A stretch of DNA of 64,000 bases, from positions 2,061,001-2,125,000 of the forward strand of contig NC_087392.1 in NCBI RefSeq assembly GCF_963675165.1, read 5' to 3'. Both the position numbers and the translations under genes were made by a program. The notes beneath the pieces were generated by a model. It searched no databases. It was not told the DNA's origin and was given only the letters and a program-made list of their open reading frames with translations. The stretch comes from Halichondria panicea (Eukaryota > Porifera > Demospongiae > Suberitida > Halichondriidae). Shown piece by piece: positions 1 through 10,339 of the stretch; the first letter of the stretch is position 1; every line of letters starts with the position of its first letter.

Positions 1-570
1 ATACGTTGTTCATAGTGCCTCTTTTCAGGTTCTCATGGTGGTGATAAGATGCGGTTACAGAGGAGTGTCTGTTCGAGGGAGCAAATGGGTTAAAAACCCT
101 AACGTCAAAGAACGCTCTCTCAAAAGAACTTCCCCAAAAACCATTAGCCACTACATCAAGACGGGCACCGTTCTGTCGATTTGCGGTGGTTCTGTTGAAT
201 GTTTCGCTTGTGATGGGTTGTAGAGACGGTTCAGTGGCCACTCCATGGCAAGTTTCTTTTAAAAGCGATGCTGTGATATCTCTCAGCTCGTTGTGTCTAA
301 TTGAGGGGAATCCTCCTCTGGGGCAGGAGAGGGCATGTTGCACTGAAAAAGAATGGCCACAAACACAGTTTGTGGGGATCTGCAATGGGGGCCAGCCATA
401 CCAAAGGGCAATGGCATCACGGAATGCTGTTTTGTGGAGTGCGAATCCGTACTCTTCTAGCGGTAAAGCAGTGAGCCAGCTGGAGGCACCTTTTTCTCTT
501 GCAAGGTCTGTTGCTAATTGCATTGGTGGTGTGAGAGACTTGACGACCGCACATTCGAATAACGGCCGCG
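1..570 (-). pseudogene. C-terminal part of an RLE-type non-LTR retrotransposon protein
   Basis: Read leftward, the strand is open from a stop near 572 to the window edge (about 185 codons) and continues outside the window. It shows a CxC(x7)HxxxC zinc motif (CVCGHSF...HALSC), then RGGFPSIRHNE, then GARLDVVANGFWG and FERAFFDVRVFNP. A CCHC knuckle followed by an RHN/PD/D-type nuclease core is the layout of the restriction-like endonuclease region of R2/NeSL-type LINEs, where it nicks the target DNA. The reverse transcriptase is absent, so the copy is 5'-truncated. Fragments of the protein's extreme C-terminus recur near 6.1, 34.5 and 38.4 kb. Clade assignment is inferred; the family resemblance is strong. 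Confidence 0.7.
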
Positions 571-756
571 GCTAAATAAGAAACGATTAACAATCAATAG
601 TATATGGGGTTGGTACTTGATATAAGACTCACGAATATATGGCTACTCGTGCAATAAGGGATTAATAGCACTCATAACAAGCACTGGGCAAGGTTAATAG
701 CACTCGGTGTAATTAATTATACTATAATTATAATATAATTTATATATTGTTATAAA

Positions 757-843
757 TGTGCCTATTATGCTAGCATATAATTCTCACCAAAAAAATGTAC
801 CTATTATGCTCAAAATTATGCTAGCATAATCTACCAACCCATA
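757..843. repeat. AT-rich dispersed module with attatgct/agcataat arms
   Basis: This 87-bp stretch carries inverted attatgctagcataat-type arms, attctcaccaaaaa and taatctaccaaccc. The same order recurs in the introns of two Crypton copies (39969-40047 and 48541-48620), and a related core forms the ends of the hAT at 12067. It is probably a minimal hAT-type MITE or solo end. It lies directly upstream of the LINE endonuclease remnant. Confidence 0.5.
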
Positions 844-845
844 TC

Positions 846-1790
846 TACAAGAGGTGGGGGTGTTTTACTTGCTGTGCACAACTCAATTCCTTTAAAAATA
901 ATAGAATGTCCACCTTCTCTCCAGAAGTAGTTGCTATCCACTTACTTCACTCTAACTCCATTGTGTGTGTTGTTTCCATCCATTAACCTCACTTTATTTA
1001 ATGACACCATTTCTTGATTTATCCTCGTCCCCACAAAACCAGTTTTATAATGATTTCAATCTGCCTGATATTAATTGGTCAACTTTATCTAGCTCTTCAA
1101 TGCATTCTGATCTCTTTAGTGACTTTGTATAATTATGACTGTAACCTCTCCCAACTTGTCACTGCCCCTACCCACTGCAAGGGTAATTGCCTTGATCTCA
1201 TCCTGACTAATTCTCCTGAGTCAGTGAGTCCCATTTCAATCTCGTTTCACCACTTAATACGTTCAGATCACTACATGCTCTCATTTACTCTTTCAGCAAA
1301 ATCCCACCCAAAGCAACCCACTAAATATGCGCCTGACCTCCCAAAGCTCGATTATAATCAATATACCTTTGTCAAGTTGACTTTAGTGTCTGTCTCTATC
1401 AACTGATGTTGAAGGCATTGTCTACGTGGATTTATTCATAACGCTATCGCACCTCTTTGTGCCTATCGTAAAATTAAACCCCATGCAAGAATCGCATTCC
1501 AAAATGGTACATACAACTCTGAAATTCGTCATCAAATCAATATAGTTCGCTCCCTCCGGAAAAAGGCCAAGAGTCTTCATACCGCCACATCTTTACTACT
1601 AAAGCTAGAAGCTGCGGAGCAATGTCAAGGTAACTATATGAATCTCAACTAATCAACGAATTTGCCTTCAAACACAACAGAACAGAAAGATCAATCGGTA
1701 CATCAGCTCGATAATCAAACCTGATCATCTCCCCACCTCTATATTCAACGTATTTTTTGAATCCGTCTATACTCTAAATCTGATAATAAT
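846..1790 (+). pseudogene. LINE apurinic-type endonuclease domain remnant
   Basis: In shifting frames the strand reads TRGGGVLLAVHNSIPLK, then DFNLPDINW, SDLFSDFVYN and GNCLDLILTNSPE, then SDHYMLSF. These are the central and late motifs of the exonuclease-endonuclease-phosphatase domain of Jockey/CR1/L2-type LINEs, which nicks target DNA for priming. A linker with RSLRKKAKS follows to about 1.65 kb and decays by 1.79 kb. Frameshifts lie near 920, 1010, 1380 and 1435. No RT follows, so this is a dead fragment. It could have come from the same family as the LINE at 5274, but the two are not contiguous. Confidence 0.75.
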
Positions 1791-2054
1791 CAATTCCGGC
1801 TGACAATACACCTATTGACACTCTTGGTATAATTATTTAGATGTTTACACTTTGTTAATTTCTCTCAATCCAACTAAATGGACCAAAAATACTTCGATCT
1901 TGCGCACCTGCTCTGTATGTATAGTTATCCATCACCTTTTCACTATGTCACTATGGTATTGCAAAATACCATTTGAATGGAAAGTCCACTGTACACAATA
2001 AAACAAAACATAACTTATATAATTATATAGTAATAAGTCAAACACCAAGTTTTT

Positions 2055-2345
2055 TCAAGTAGGTATAGTGTACCGAATGGGCCTTGTCTCTTTTTCCATT
2101 AAGATTTCCTGGAAAAAGAGGAGAGAAGGCTTCCAGACACTTGGGTACTGTACGTCGAACACATAATACGCAGCCATCAGCACGATCAGGCAATCGGATA
2201 AGGTAATTGTGTCTATTTCAAAGATGCTGACTCCCTCAGCACACAGAAAAGCTTGCACAATGCAGTCGTCTTCATAAAACACCACGATCCTTGGTTCGAC
2301 AACACGACACTGAAAGTGACACGCGATCTCACCACACGCCTGCAT
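2055..2345 (-). pseudogene. C-terminal domain with AYYVF-YP motif (transposon-associated)
   Basis: The 96-codon leftward reading contains PRIVVFYEDD, then VLMAAYYVFDVQYP, then LLFFQEILM. A degenerate copy of the same pattern (FLKDD, ALAAHYVFNLQ, FWMFLQE) lies at 30.5-30.85 kb. The motif order resembles the end of SAMD3-like proteins of the kind encoded by the CACTA element at 6254-19018, so this may be the last exon of another such gene. The start codon and upstream exons are not visible. Function is unknown. Confidence 0.4.
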
Positions 2346-2368
2346 ATATTTATGGTGCTATATAATAG

Positions 2369-2501
2369 TTAGACACTGTTTAGGAAGTTTCTACGTGATT
2401 TAGAAGCCCAAAGGGCGTTCTGTAGAATCCCGAACGCAGTGAGGGTTCTACTAGCCCTGAGGGCTTCTAAATCACGTGGAAACTTCCTAAACAGTGTCTA
2501 A
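2369..2501. repeat. 133-bp long hairpin (copy A) upstream of a Crypton-like ORF
   Basis: Outer arms of about 41 bp (ttagacactgtttagg...tagaagccc) pair with 2462-2501 with one mismatch. Inside is a second stem, gtagaa-t-ccc against gggttctac, around a gaacgcagtga loop. A diverged hairpin with the same plan lies at 55358-55492, also just upstream of a Crypton-like ORF. It may be a terminal or regulatory structure of the element, or an independent foldback MITE. Confidence 0.85.
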
Positions 2502-2563
2502 GCATTTTAGATCATAGCAACAACGCTCATACGCCTGACAACAATGGTTTGAACGCACAAACA

Positions 2564-2905
2564 ATGGATTCTGAGCCTCCTCCTGTGCCGAACGCTTTCT
2601 TGAGTTCCCCTATTACACGGTTTCGTTCCAAACCAGCCACACCTCCAGCTCTGTCTTTGCAGCAACCAGCCCCACCTCCATATCTGCTGCAGCAACCAGC
2701 CCCACCTTCCTATCTGCTCTCTGCTCTCTCTGACCTGCAAGACGAAGGTTCGTAGACTATTTGCTCTCCTCCACAGCCAGTGAGAACCTACTTACTGCTC
2801 CAGTGGCAAAGAAAGCAAGAAAATTCGCTCCCCCAAAGTCAAGTAAAGAAGTAGAACAAGCAAGAAAGGAAACAATACCAAAGAAACACTCATTGACGTC
2901 AAGTA
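2564..2905 (+). pseudogene. N-terminal fragment of a Crypton-like (DUF3504) gene
   Basis: From an ATG at 2564 a proline-rich segment with duplicated LQQPAPPPYLL/LQQPAPPSYLL runs to a stop near 2754. The next frame continues with PVAKKARKFAPPKSSKE and ARKETIPKK. This lysine-rich stretch matches the N-terminus before the DTKYC motif in the Crypton at 55.5 kb. The recombinase core is missing; a T-rich repeat and the duplicated tacatgattttctattgaag unit (2974-3023) follow. It is best explained as an internally deleted element keeping its 5' hairpin. Confidence 0.5.
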
Positions 2906-3372
2906 TTGCTTATTATTATTATTATTTGTACTTTTATTATGATTATTATCTTATCTTGATCAAATCTTTGCTACATGATTTTCTATTGAAGTACATGATT
3001 TTCTATTGAAGTACATGATTTTCTAAATTGGATAGAACATTTCCTCTAACCAATCAGATTGCAGTATTTATGACAAACATGATCTAAGATTCAGCAGATT
3101 TTTCCCGTGCAATGGAGCTTATGGACACAATAGACTGGGATGAAGAGCTGAACATAGAAAATATTAACATATCCATCTCAAACTGGAAATCGCTCTTCCT
3201 ACAAATAATGGAGATGTCAATCCCCCACAAACTATCGAACGCTAAACCTTCACTTCCTTGGCTGAGCAGAGAAATCTCAAGGGCAATTAGGAAAAGGAAC
3301 TCCCTTTTTAGCCTAGCCAAGCTGTCCCAAGCTCCCACTGACATGAGGAAATACAAAAACCAGAGGAATCAA

Positions 3373-3550
3373 ACATAAGTTGGTACCTTCTCTCTCTCCT
3401 CGAACCACCAGAGGAATGGCGTCGTGGCACCCACGTCCATGATCTGACAGGCCACTGCCAGACAATGGTTCAGGATTCTTGTAATCTCTGCAAACATGGT
3501 GCGAATGTACTTGGCCCTGAGGGGAATATCTATCCCCACGAGTCCTTTCC
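3373..3550 (-). pseudogene. NDUFS2: Antisense fragment of complex I 49-kDa subunit (NDUFS2-like)
   Basis: Leftward translation gives [18 protein letters not shown], then [20 protein letters not shown] and WFEERE. This is a highly conserved internal stretch of the NADH:ubiquinone oxidoreductase 49-kDa subunit (NuoD/Nad7 family), part of the quinone-binding arm in mitochondria. About 55 residues are present without a stop. A pyrimidine tract and AG precede it, and a GGTACC possible donor follows, so it may be exactly one exon. It replaces nothing in the LINE: the linker reads KYKNQRNQT before and [10 protein letters not shown] after. No other NDUFS2 exon is visible. Confidence 0.75.
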
Positions 3551-5182
3551 TTGTTACGTAAGAGTAAAAAAGATTACATGGCCCAACTCAGCTCAAAAGA
3601 TAGCAAAATATTCTGGAAAACTGTTAAAGTCATAAACAACAGTGAGCAATCAGTCCCTACTCTGCAAGCCAATGGGGTAACTCTAGAGACTGCTGAATCT
3701 AAGGCTGAAGCTCTAAATCAGTACTTTTACTCAACCTTTAACCATTGTTATCCTGCTCTGCAACCGTGTGATATGGAAGACCTAATTGGTGATCTAGTGC
3801 CCTCTGATTGCCCCGAAGAGCTACTCTGCAATGAGGACAAAGTGGAGATACTCCTGAAATCATTGAAGGCAAACAAGTCATGTGGCACTGACAATATTAC
3901 ACCCAGAATGTTGAAATCAATGGCAAACTCGGTCTCACTACCACTTGCGAATATATTCAACCACTCACTCAGTACGGGTGAATTTCCCTCAGAATGGAAA
4001 AGAGCAAGAGTGGTCCCAGTCCCCAAGGGTGGTAACGCAAAGCTTTTGTCTAATTATAGACCCATTTCCATCTTGCCCTCAGCGAGCAAGCTCCTAGAGA
4101 AACATGTTAAGTCAATACTTGAGGAACATCTGATACAACATTGCCCAATCTCAACAAGGCAGTGGGGATTTATGCGTGCACAATCAACTGTGTCTGCACT
4201 AATACAAGTTGTGGATGATTGGAGCAAAGCTATTGACAACAAAAGTGAGGTTGCTGTTGTTTTTCTGGACATACGTAAGGCATTTGATACAGTACCACAT
4301 TTACCACTACTTGAAATAAACAGCTACCTCTTGAAGTGGCTTAAAAGTTACCTATTGAAGAGAGAGCAATTTGTAGTTGTGAATGGGCAAGCGTCTACCA
4401 CTCTCCATGCTATGTCAGGTGTGCTTCAAGGATCAGTCTTAGGCCCATTGCTCTTTATCATGTACATTAATAATGTCTCTGATGTAGTCTCAAGCGACAC
4501 CCATCTAAATATGTTTGCAGATGACATGGCTATTTATAGAGTCATTAAATCGATTAAAGACTACAATACACTTCAGGAAGACATAAACAGTGTTGCTGCT
4601 TTCATGTCTGGCAAACACCTTCAATTCAACGCATCAAAATGTAAAGTGATGTTAATATCAAACAAGAGAAGTAGGTCCATCGAGCCACCCACATTTACAG
4701 TCAATGGCTTTTCCCTGGAGCGTGTGGAGACATTCAGATATCTAGGAATCCAATTTTCATCAGATCTTTCTTGGCATTCCCACACTAAGGCACTTTGTAA
4801 AAAATCGAGAAAACTTGTTGGACTGCTACACAGAAACTTCGCAACTCATTCTCCCCCTTCTGTTATGCTGAAATTATACAAATCTTTCATTAGACCAAAA
4901 CTAGAGTATGCTTCAATCGTTTGGAACCCACACTTAAAATGCATTATCAAGGATATGGAAAAAGTCCAGAAGTTTGCATTAAAGGTTTGCCTAAAACAGT
5001 GGGATTACTCTATCAGCTATTTGGAACTTTTGAAAAGAGCAGAACTACCATTGGCCAGTCTGCACCATTTATTCAAAATTATGTATAATATAAGTTACTA
5101 TGAGGACACACCTAAGAAGAGACAATTAACATACAATACAAGACATGTTAACAATCTGTCTCTGAATATAATTATATTATAA
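3551..5182 (+). CDS. LINE reverse transcriptase domain
   Basis: The 543-codon ORF carries the RT core in order: [33 protein letters not shown] with the motif A aspartate, [14 protein letters not shown] (motif B), and [10 protein letters not shown] with the catalytic DD. The thumb and C-terminal part follow ([29 protein letters not shown]). The enzyme copies element RNA at nicked chromosomal DNA. The true protein begins upstream with the endonuclease; the 3551 start is simply where the frame resumes after the insertion. A small in-frame deletion is likely between FDTVPH and [11 protein letters not shown], where the usual loop is short. Confidence 0.9.
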   Translation: MLRKSKKDYMAQLSSKDSKIFWKTVKVINNSEQSVPTLQANGVTLETAESKAEALNQYFYSTFNHCYPALQPCDMEDLIGDLVPSDCPEELLCNEDKVEILLKSLKANKSCGTDNITPRMLKSMANSVSLPLANIFNHSLSTGEFPSEWKRARVVPVPKGGNAKLLSNYRPISILPSASKLLEKHVKSILEEHLIQHCPISTRQWGFMRAQSTVSALIQVVDDWSKAIDNKSEVAVVFLDIRKAFDTVPHLPLLEINSYLLKWLKSYLLKREQFVVVNGQASTTLHAMSGVLQGSVLGPLLFIMYINNVSDVVSSDTHLNMFADDMAIYRVIKSIKDYNTLQEDINSVAAFMSGKHLQFNASKCKVMLISNKRSRSIEPPTFTVNGFSLERVETFRYLGIQFSSDLSWHSHTKALCKKSRKLVGLLHRNFATHSPPSVMLKLYKSFIRPKLEYASIVWNPHLKCIIKDMEKVQKFALKVCLKQWDYSISYLELLKRAELPLASLHHLFKIMYNISYYEDTPKKRQLTYNTRHVNNLSLNIIIL

Positions 5183-5273
5183 TATTATATTTAAAAAAAA
5201 TTTTTTTAGGGTACTAACTATTTTATTGTATCCTGGCTTTGCCGAATTGTAAAAAAAAAAAAAAAAAAAAAAA

Positions 5274-5890
5274 CTGGACAAATCACTATGAGCACATCTG
5301 CTCAGCGGCATACAGTTTGCTAAAGCGTACATTTTCATCCACCTCAACAGTTTCAGTGAAAAATAAATTATTTATCTCCCTTGTCCGATCGCAATTATCG
5401 TACTGTTCTCAGATATGGCTGATCAAAGACATTCGCAAACTAGAAACAGTATATATACAGAGAAGGGCAACCAAGTTTATAGTAGTTGGAAACTCAGAAA
5501 TCACCGATTAAGCTTGAAATAGTGACTTTAATGTATAATCTTGAAATGGCCGACATAATACCAATACCCGTTCATTCAGCAAGTTAACTTTAAAGCACGT
5601 CCTCTCTTCCTCACACCTACAAAGTCACTTCTATTTAACTGCTTACCAAAACTATGGAACATGCATGCAAGCTGTACCGTCATATTTAAATTTCTCTGGT
5701 AAAGAAAACTTTATATCTGACAATCCTTGCACCTACCATTTTTCTTGCCCTTGTAATACATGTTCAGCCATACCATTATCATTCAGGCCCACTTATTACA
5801 TCACTGTCAATTCATACTCTTATATTCATCTGGCTATCATTTTTGTGATTGTGTATGTCCATAATTATTCAGTATTATTGTATGTTATCA
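5274..5890 (+). pseudogene. 3' end of an older LINE (RT C-terminus)
   Basis: The reading WTNHYEHICSAAYSLLKRTF, then LVRSQLSYCSQIW and LETVYIQRRATKFI, is the conserved C-terminal segment of L2/CR1-type RT proteins. After frameshifts it continues with FNCLPKLWN and DNPCTYHFSCPCNTCS, the usual terminus of such ORFs. The poly(A) tail of the LINE at 3088-5273 directly precedes it, showing the younger element inserted here. Several stops after 5510 mark it as dead. Confidence 0.7.
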
Positions 5891-6024
5891 CTTACGGCTA
5901 ACTGACGAGCCCAGTTTAGCCTTCAACTCGATCACTCAATCATAACCCATAATTGCAAACCATATTTGATTGTTATACTTTGTTCTCCAATAATCCACAA
6001 TGTTAACTAGGTGTGTTCTGAATA

Positions 6025-6240
6025 CTGAAAATTGGGGGGAGAAAGACATGGGAAGAAAAGGACAGACCTTCTACAAATGACTTGCTGACATGATAGCACA
6101 AAAAAAGAGAAATGCCGTATAGCATAATGATGGGCTGGCTTAGATGCAAACTCTCCTTTGCCATCCTCAGAAGTGCCATAATGTGTATCAGGGGAAGCAG
6201 ATCGTTAAAACATCACCAAATACGAGAGAAAATCTATATC
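6025..6240 (+). pseudogene. RLE-retrotransposon extreme C-terminus remnant
   Basis: Across two frames the strand reads TFYK-LADMIAQKK followed by MGWLRCKLSFAILRSAIMC and IRGSRSS. The W-LRC-L-F-LLRSAI-C-RG-RSS signature also appears at 34.5 and 38.4 kb and belongs to the protein whose zinc/nuclease part is at 1-570. Stops interrupt it. It ends just left of the CACTA terminus at 6254. Confidence 0.6.
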
Positions 6241-6253
6241 ACCCTAGCCTGCA

Positions 6254-6600
6254 CACTGTAAAAATGTTTTGTTGTTTTAATGGTAACTGGTTAATTTAAT
6301 GGCATAGGGTTCACTTGAATTGATTTATTGTAATAAAAATGTCAAGTTAAAGCAATCCCAGCGTTTTAAAACGAACTTAATAGGTTTATTACGATGTAAG
6401 TATATAATTAGAATAAACAGTGATCTATAAAACAACAATTCACACTATGAAATAATTGCTATTGTAACAAACACGTTAAGTTAAAGCAATCTCAGCACAT
6501 TGGGAAGGTATAATTATAATAAACATGCAGTGATCCACATAAAACAACAATTCACAGCATGAAACAAGTTTCTCATAATTATTTGAAATAAACCATATTT
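6254..6600. repeat. Left terminus and subterminal repeats of the CACTA element
   Basis: After the CACTG terminus two degenerate units occur at about 6343-6475 and 6476-6590. Each has gttaaagcaatc(c/t)cagc, an acagtgatc(t/c)a segment, and aaaacaacaattcaca followed by a tgaaa. Gttttaa/taactg words recur here and in inverted form at the right end. Such arrays are normally transposase-binding sites in CACTA elements. No gene is present here. Confidence 0.55.
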
Positions 6601-6671
6601 CAACACAATGTAAGTATTATAATCTCCTCTGTATGCATTTGTGTACAAATGAAGTACAAATGGGTAATCTT

Positions 6672-9186
6672 CTAAAGTTCAATCAGGTCACATGCTATTG
6701 TATCCTGCACACAAAATGCGTGATAATGACTGTCAAAATGCTCGGTTGTCAAAATATTGACATGAAACATCACAGAACTATCGGGCAATACCAAAATGTC
6801 TTTTACTTTGCCAAAAACAGGTTTATCCAGCATATTAGTAACAATAACGCAGTTTTTCTTATACGTACTGTTAAAGTATCGAATCCATGAAGGATGAGAA
6901 ATCACTCCCTCTTCAGATATTTCAATTTGCTTACCTGATATTAAGTGCTTGATAGCAACTGATTCTTCTGCAAAAGAAACGTGTTTGCTGACTCCGCCTA
7001 CTTCCAGTTTCTCACTTAAATATAGTGCACTTTGTAATTGCCAGCAAAGTCCCCTTTGATTCTTTTGAGCGATAGATAAGCATATGTTTTTAAAATTTCC
7101 AAACTTTGCAACTTGCTTACACATTTTTAGTCTAGCTTCATATCGAAGCGTCCATGAACGAATTACAGGGCCAAATTTCCTTATTTGTTCTGGATATAAT
7201 GGACGATGAAATGCAGTTTGGGAATAATCGTAACTTGAGGGTAAACTATTTTGAAAAGACAGTGATGTTCTTCAATAATAGTTTTGAGGTATGCAACAGC
7301 ATTCTCAGAACAAATCAGTGATGTACAAATATCAAATATCTCGAGTAACAAGCAGTAACATTCCCAATGTTTATCTTCGACAGGTACAAAATGACCAATA
7401 AGCAGAGGCAGAGTTTTAGCTAGAAGCCACATTTGCGTAGCTTTCTGGTGAATTTTAACTGATGTAGAACTAGTTGACTCAATTCTTGTTGGTTTATAAG
7501 TTTCGGAATATCCATAATCAAAAGCCTGTATCTTAAATAATTGATTGAAATGTGACTGGAGGAAATACAATGGCTTAGAAGAAGGGAAAGCTCACGAGGA
7601 AACACACCTTCCAGTAAATCATGCATCAGATCATGAGGTAAACAATTTGTTACAGAAAAATGTTCAATATCACCAAGCGAAGACCATCTGTTTACACCAT
7701 ACGTGGTGGAGTGAAAGGATGCAAGGCTTCTATGGAGCAAATACAGTGACGCTTATGCTCATCTGAGGTATGGAGAATGAATTTTTCGGACAAAAATTCT
7801 TCGGACACTTGAGCCCGCGTGGCCAGGCAAGTTCTGCAAAAACGAAACGTACTGGAAAAACCTTCCTTAAACCCTCCGATAGCATGACTTGCCAAATTAT
7901 CAGCAACAAACGCAAGTAAGGTTCCTTTATAGTTGATGACTTTATCAGAATAGGTCACACTTATTCCATCCTCTGACAAAGTTTTAATGTCTGAAATAAA
8001 TGGTGCTAAAATAGCGTCGGGGGTGAACTTTTTAATATCACTCGCTTTAGCAACAGCGAACATATACAAGCACTTAAGAGATGAGCGATATTTTGGTGGT
8101 ATGTTGGCAATTGTAAACAAAAATATTCCAACCTTGTGTACTTTTGCTGCTGATCCTAAGGGATTACACACTTTAAGCTCATCAAAGTAGGCAATAATCT
8201 GTAATGCCAATGGGCTAGAGGCAAACAACGGATGCGTTCTATAAATACTACCGTCACAAAAGTCTACGAAGTTAGTGTTGCATTTTTGAGAGGAAATTTC
8301 CTGGTACACATCGCTTCTGGATACTACTGCTTTTAATGTACTCAGCACAGAAATGTAAGAAAAGGATCCCTCACTGGTTTTTGTTCTTTTTCGTGTAGAA
8401 CCAGAATCAACAAGTTTGAACACTTGTCTCCCAAGAGGCTTGAGCTCAGGCTGCTGCAAAACAATCAAAGTGAGTACTATGCTGTTGTTTTACTGAATAA
8501 CTAACGTACAGTCATTTTGAATTCCTCCTGGTAATATTTGTCTTGCTGATACTTGGTATGAAGCGAGTCAAATGGTTTTTCAGAATTCCCAAAAGTTTCG
8601 TTGACAATTGGAAGTATATCATGTCCATTCGGGGTGTCCATAAGTTGTGTACAAATCTGTTGCTCGATTTTTTTTACAGCATTGTTCAATACATCCTTCA
8701 ACAACTGTGTCAAGTGCAGTCTGTGATAGTCCTTTAAATTCTTTTAAATTGAGTAGGAACAAGCCGCTACTACGCTTGAGATCACTCTGATCACTGTTTA
8801 CACTTGAAGGACCAGCTTCTTCAAGTGATAATCCGTCTTGAACATTGCTGAATGGTTCCGATTCACTGGCGTTGTCATCTTCTGCCGGGCATTTAATACA
8901 GGTGAAAAAAGTACATAATTATGACGATGACTAGAGGTGGAGTTGGTTTAAAAGCAGTGGATTTTACTTGCATTTTCGCCTTGTGATGTCTATACACATG
9001 AGATTTCAGTGCAGACAATTTTCTGTAGGTGCACTTGCAGCCATCGATACCACAAGTCACAAAGAAAGAAGGGTCATTTGAGTGTGCTGCTCCAAGATGG
9101 CTAAACCATTCACAAAGTACTGATTGAGTAGACTCACAAAGAGGGCAGACATATGCCACTATGGAACTAGCATGTGAACTTTCCAT
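6672..9186 (-). pseudogene. CACTA (tnp2-like) transposase with N-terminal C2H2 fingers
   Basis: The first exon (9186 to about 8969) encodes zinc fingers (YVCPLCES...HLGAAH; CGIDGCKCTYRKL...HVYRHH). Later pieces read LFLLNLKEFKGLSQTALD, FDSLHTKYQQDKYYQEEF, then YFDELKVCNPLGS, HKVGIFLFTIANIPPKYRSS, FVADNLASHAIGGFKEGFSS with CRTCLAT, and LPHDLMHDLLEGVFPREL. The tail reads QKATQMWLLAKTLPLLIG, PKLHFIVHYI and PSWIRYFN. This matches a widespread animal family of transposases whose core parallels plant tnp2. Introns near 8893-8968 and 8455-8510 look real. Frameshifts near 8700, 7720 and 7545 mean it is no longer functional. Confidence 0.75.
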
Positions 9187-9403
9187 TTTCTATGCTCTAC
9201 ATAAACTTTATGTAAAGCCATAGATTAAGGAGGGAGAGGGTTCTACTCAATCTATGGTAAAGCACAGTATGCACATGTGCAAACATTAGTGCAGCTGCAA
9301 TGAGATTTGTATGGCAGTGTTCATTCATAAGTTCATTCAGTCTTAGTTATTAATGTACTCCTGGTTCATTCATTCTCTACTTGAATATATACTCTTCTTG
9401 TTC
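9187..9403. promoter_or_regulatory. Divergent intergenic region of the CACTA element
   Basis: The 217 bp separate the first codon of the leftward transposase from the first codon of the rightward SAM gene. It contains a short inverted atagattaag/ctcaatctat pair around 9222-9256. No TATA element stands out. Its regulatory role is inferred only from the head-to-head layout. Confidence 0.35.
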
Positions 9404-9686
9404 ATGGCTGACATAATATCCTGGAGTTCCTCAAAGCTATCCCAGTGGCTAAGGGATAACAAGGTGGCTGACAATGTGTGTGAGACCTTCGAAGGTGAGA
9501 CTATATATTTTGATGAATAGCCTTTTTGTGTATAATTGTCATGTATAGATGAGCTTATTGATGGTGCTGCTTTTGTTGAGCTTTCTGAGAGTGACGTGAA
9601 GAGCTTGGTAAAACCTCTTGGACTAGTAAAGCTCATTATTCGATTAATCAAGGCCAATAAACCTACGTCTACGTCTACGTCAACAG
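9404..9686 (+). CDS. SAM domain exons of a SAMD3-like transposon gene
   Basis: Exon 1 (9404-9494) starts MADIISWSSSKLSQWLRDN and ends at GAAG|GTGAGA. Exon 2 starts after TATAG at 9549 and continues in phase with DELIDGAAFVELSESD and VKSLVKPLGLVKLIIRLIKA. Together they form one complete five-helix sterile alpha motif of about 65 residues, a protein-interaction module. The intron is only 54 nt. A pogo-like and an IS630-like element follow; the rest of the gene resumes near 17.6 kb. SAMD3-like proteins are common multicopy predictions in animal genomes, and their place inside this element suggests they are its second ORF. Confidence 0.7.
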
Positions 9687-9740
9687 AAGCAAGTTTTCTG
9701 TACCTTTATTGATAGCTATAATGTTCTCAGTGTTCATGTA

Positions 9741-10014
9741 GAGTAAGCAACCAATTTCCGAACGACACCAGTTTTCGTGTGCCCGTTTGAAGAGACAGTA
9801 AGAGCTAGTTTTTTGCATGCACTAATAGACAATGATCAGATCTCGTGCCTACCACAATTAGAAGTAATCCTGTTGCTTTACTCTTGCACAGCAGCAGCTC
9901 AAAGTCGGTGGTTCGAACATTCAATAAGCGACGTTTGCAACCTATTGCCGACTATAGACTCTTGCGATAGTTTCAAAGCTATGCTACGACTTCTGGTACC
10001 TGCCAGGCCTCATA
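9741..10014 (+). repeat. Left long TIR of pogo-like element 1
   Basis: Reverse-complementary to 14809-15109, from agtaagcaacc through ggtacctgccaggcctca. An ORF crosses it from 9777 but shows no recognisable domain, and the right copy has stops in the matching frame, so I treat it as non-coding. Confidence 0.8.
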
Positions 10015-10339
10015 AGAACCACTGCAAACGCTCAGAACAAGGGCAAAGAGCGAGGCCCTTGCGGCCTAAGAGCGAGACGACTAGTATAGTGCTGAGTTAG
10101 CATGCCTGCACATGAGATCCAGCCACGTGCTCACAGGAAGAAGAAGAAGCTCACCTTCACTGCACTTGAGATGCTTGAGAATGGAAACTAATAGCCTAAA
10201 TAGGTCAGTGACTGTGAGATATCAAGATCTGCAAGGGTGCATACATTTTTTCCTTTATATATCTAGGTTCTGTTTACCTGGCCTCGGAAAGAGATGTTCC
10301 CCTCTCCGCGATAGAGTGTTTTCGTTTGATTCTGATCCC

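Larger units (their letters stand above)
3088..5273 (+). mobile_element. 5'-truncated Jockey/CR1/L2-type LINE with poly(A) tail
   Basis: The element begins in the endonuclease-RT linker (DWDEELN, ISNWKSLFLQIMEMSIP, LPWLSREISRAIRKRNSLF), continues through the RT ORF, and ends in a 23-A tract at 5251-5273 after a short 3'UTR. The tail abuts an older LINE remnant, so this copy landed in it. The linker is interrupted at 3373-3550 by antisense NDUFS2 sequence. The RT ORF is long and unbroken, so the copy is fairly young. Confidence 0.8.

Noticed and set aside
186..575. Rightward 129-codon ORF
   Set aside because: It is the antisense shadow of the RLE-type zinc/nuclease region, which has recognisable motifs on the minus strand.
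5179..5215. AT-rich inverted ttaaaaaaaatttttttagg as a terminator
   Set aside because: It lies in a LINE 3'UTR of a eukaryote; a bacterial-type terminator makes no sense here.
9777..10100. 107-codon ORF across the left TIR of pogo-like element 1
   Set aside because: The inverted copy at 14809-15109 carries stops in the corresponding frame, and no domain is visible.
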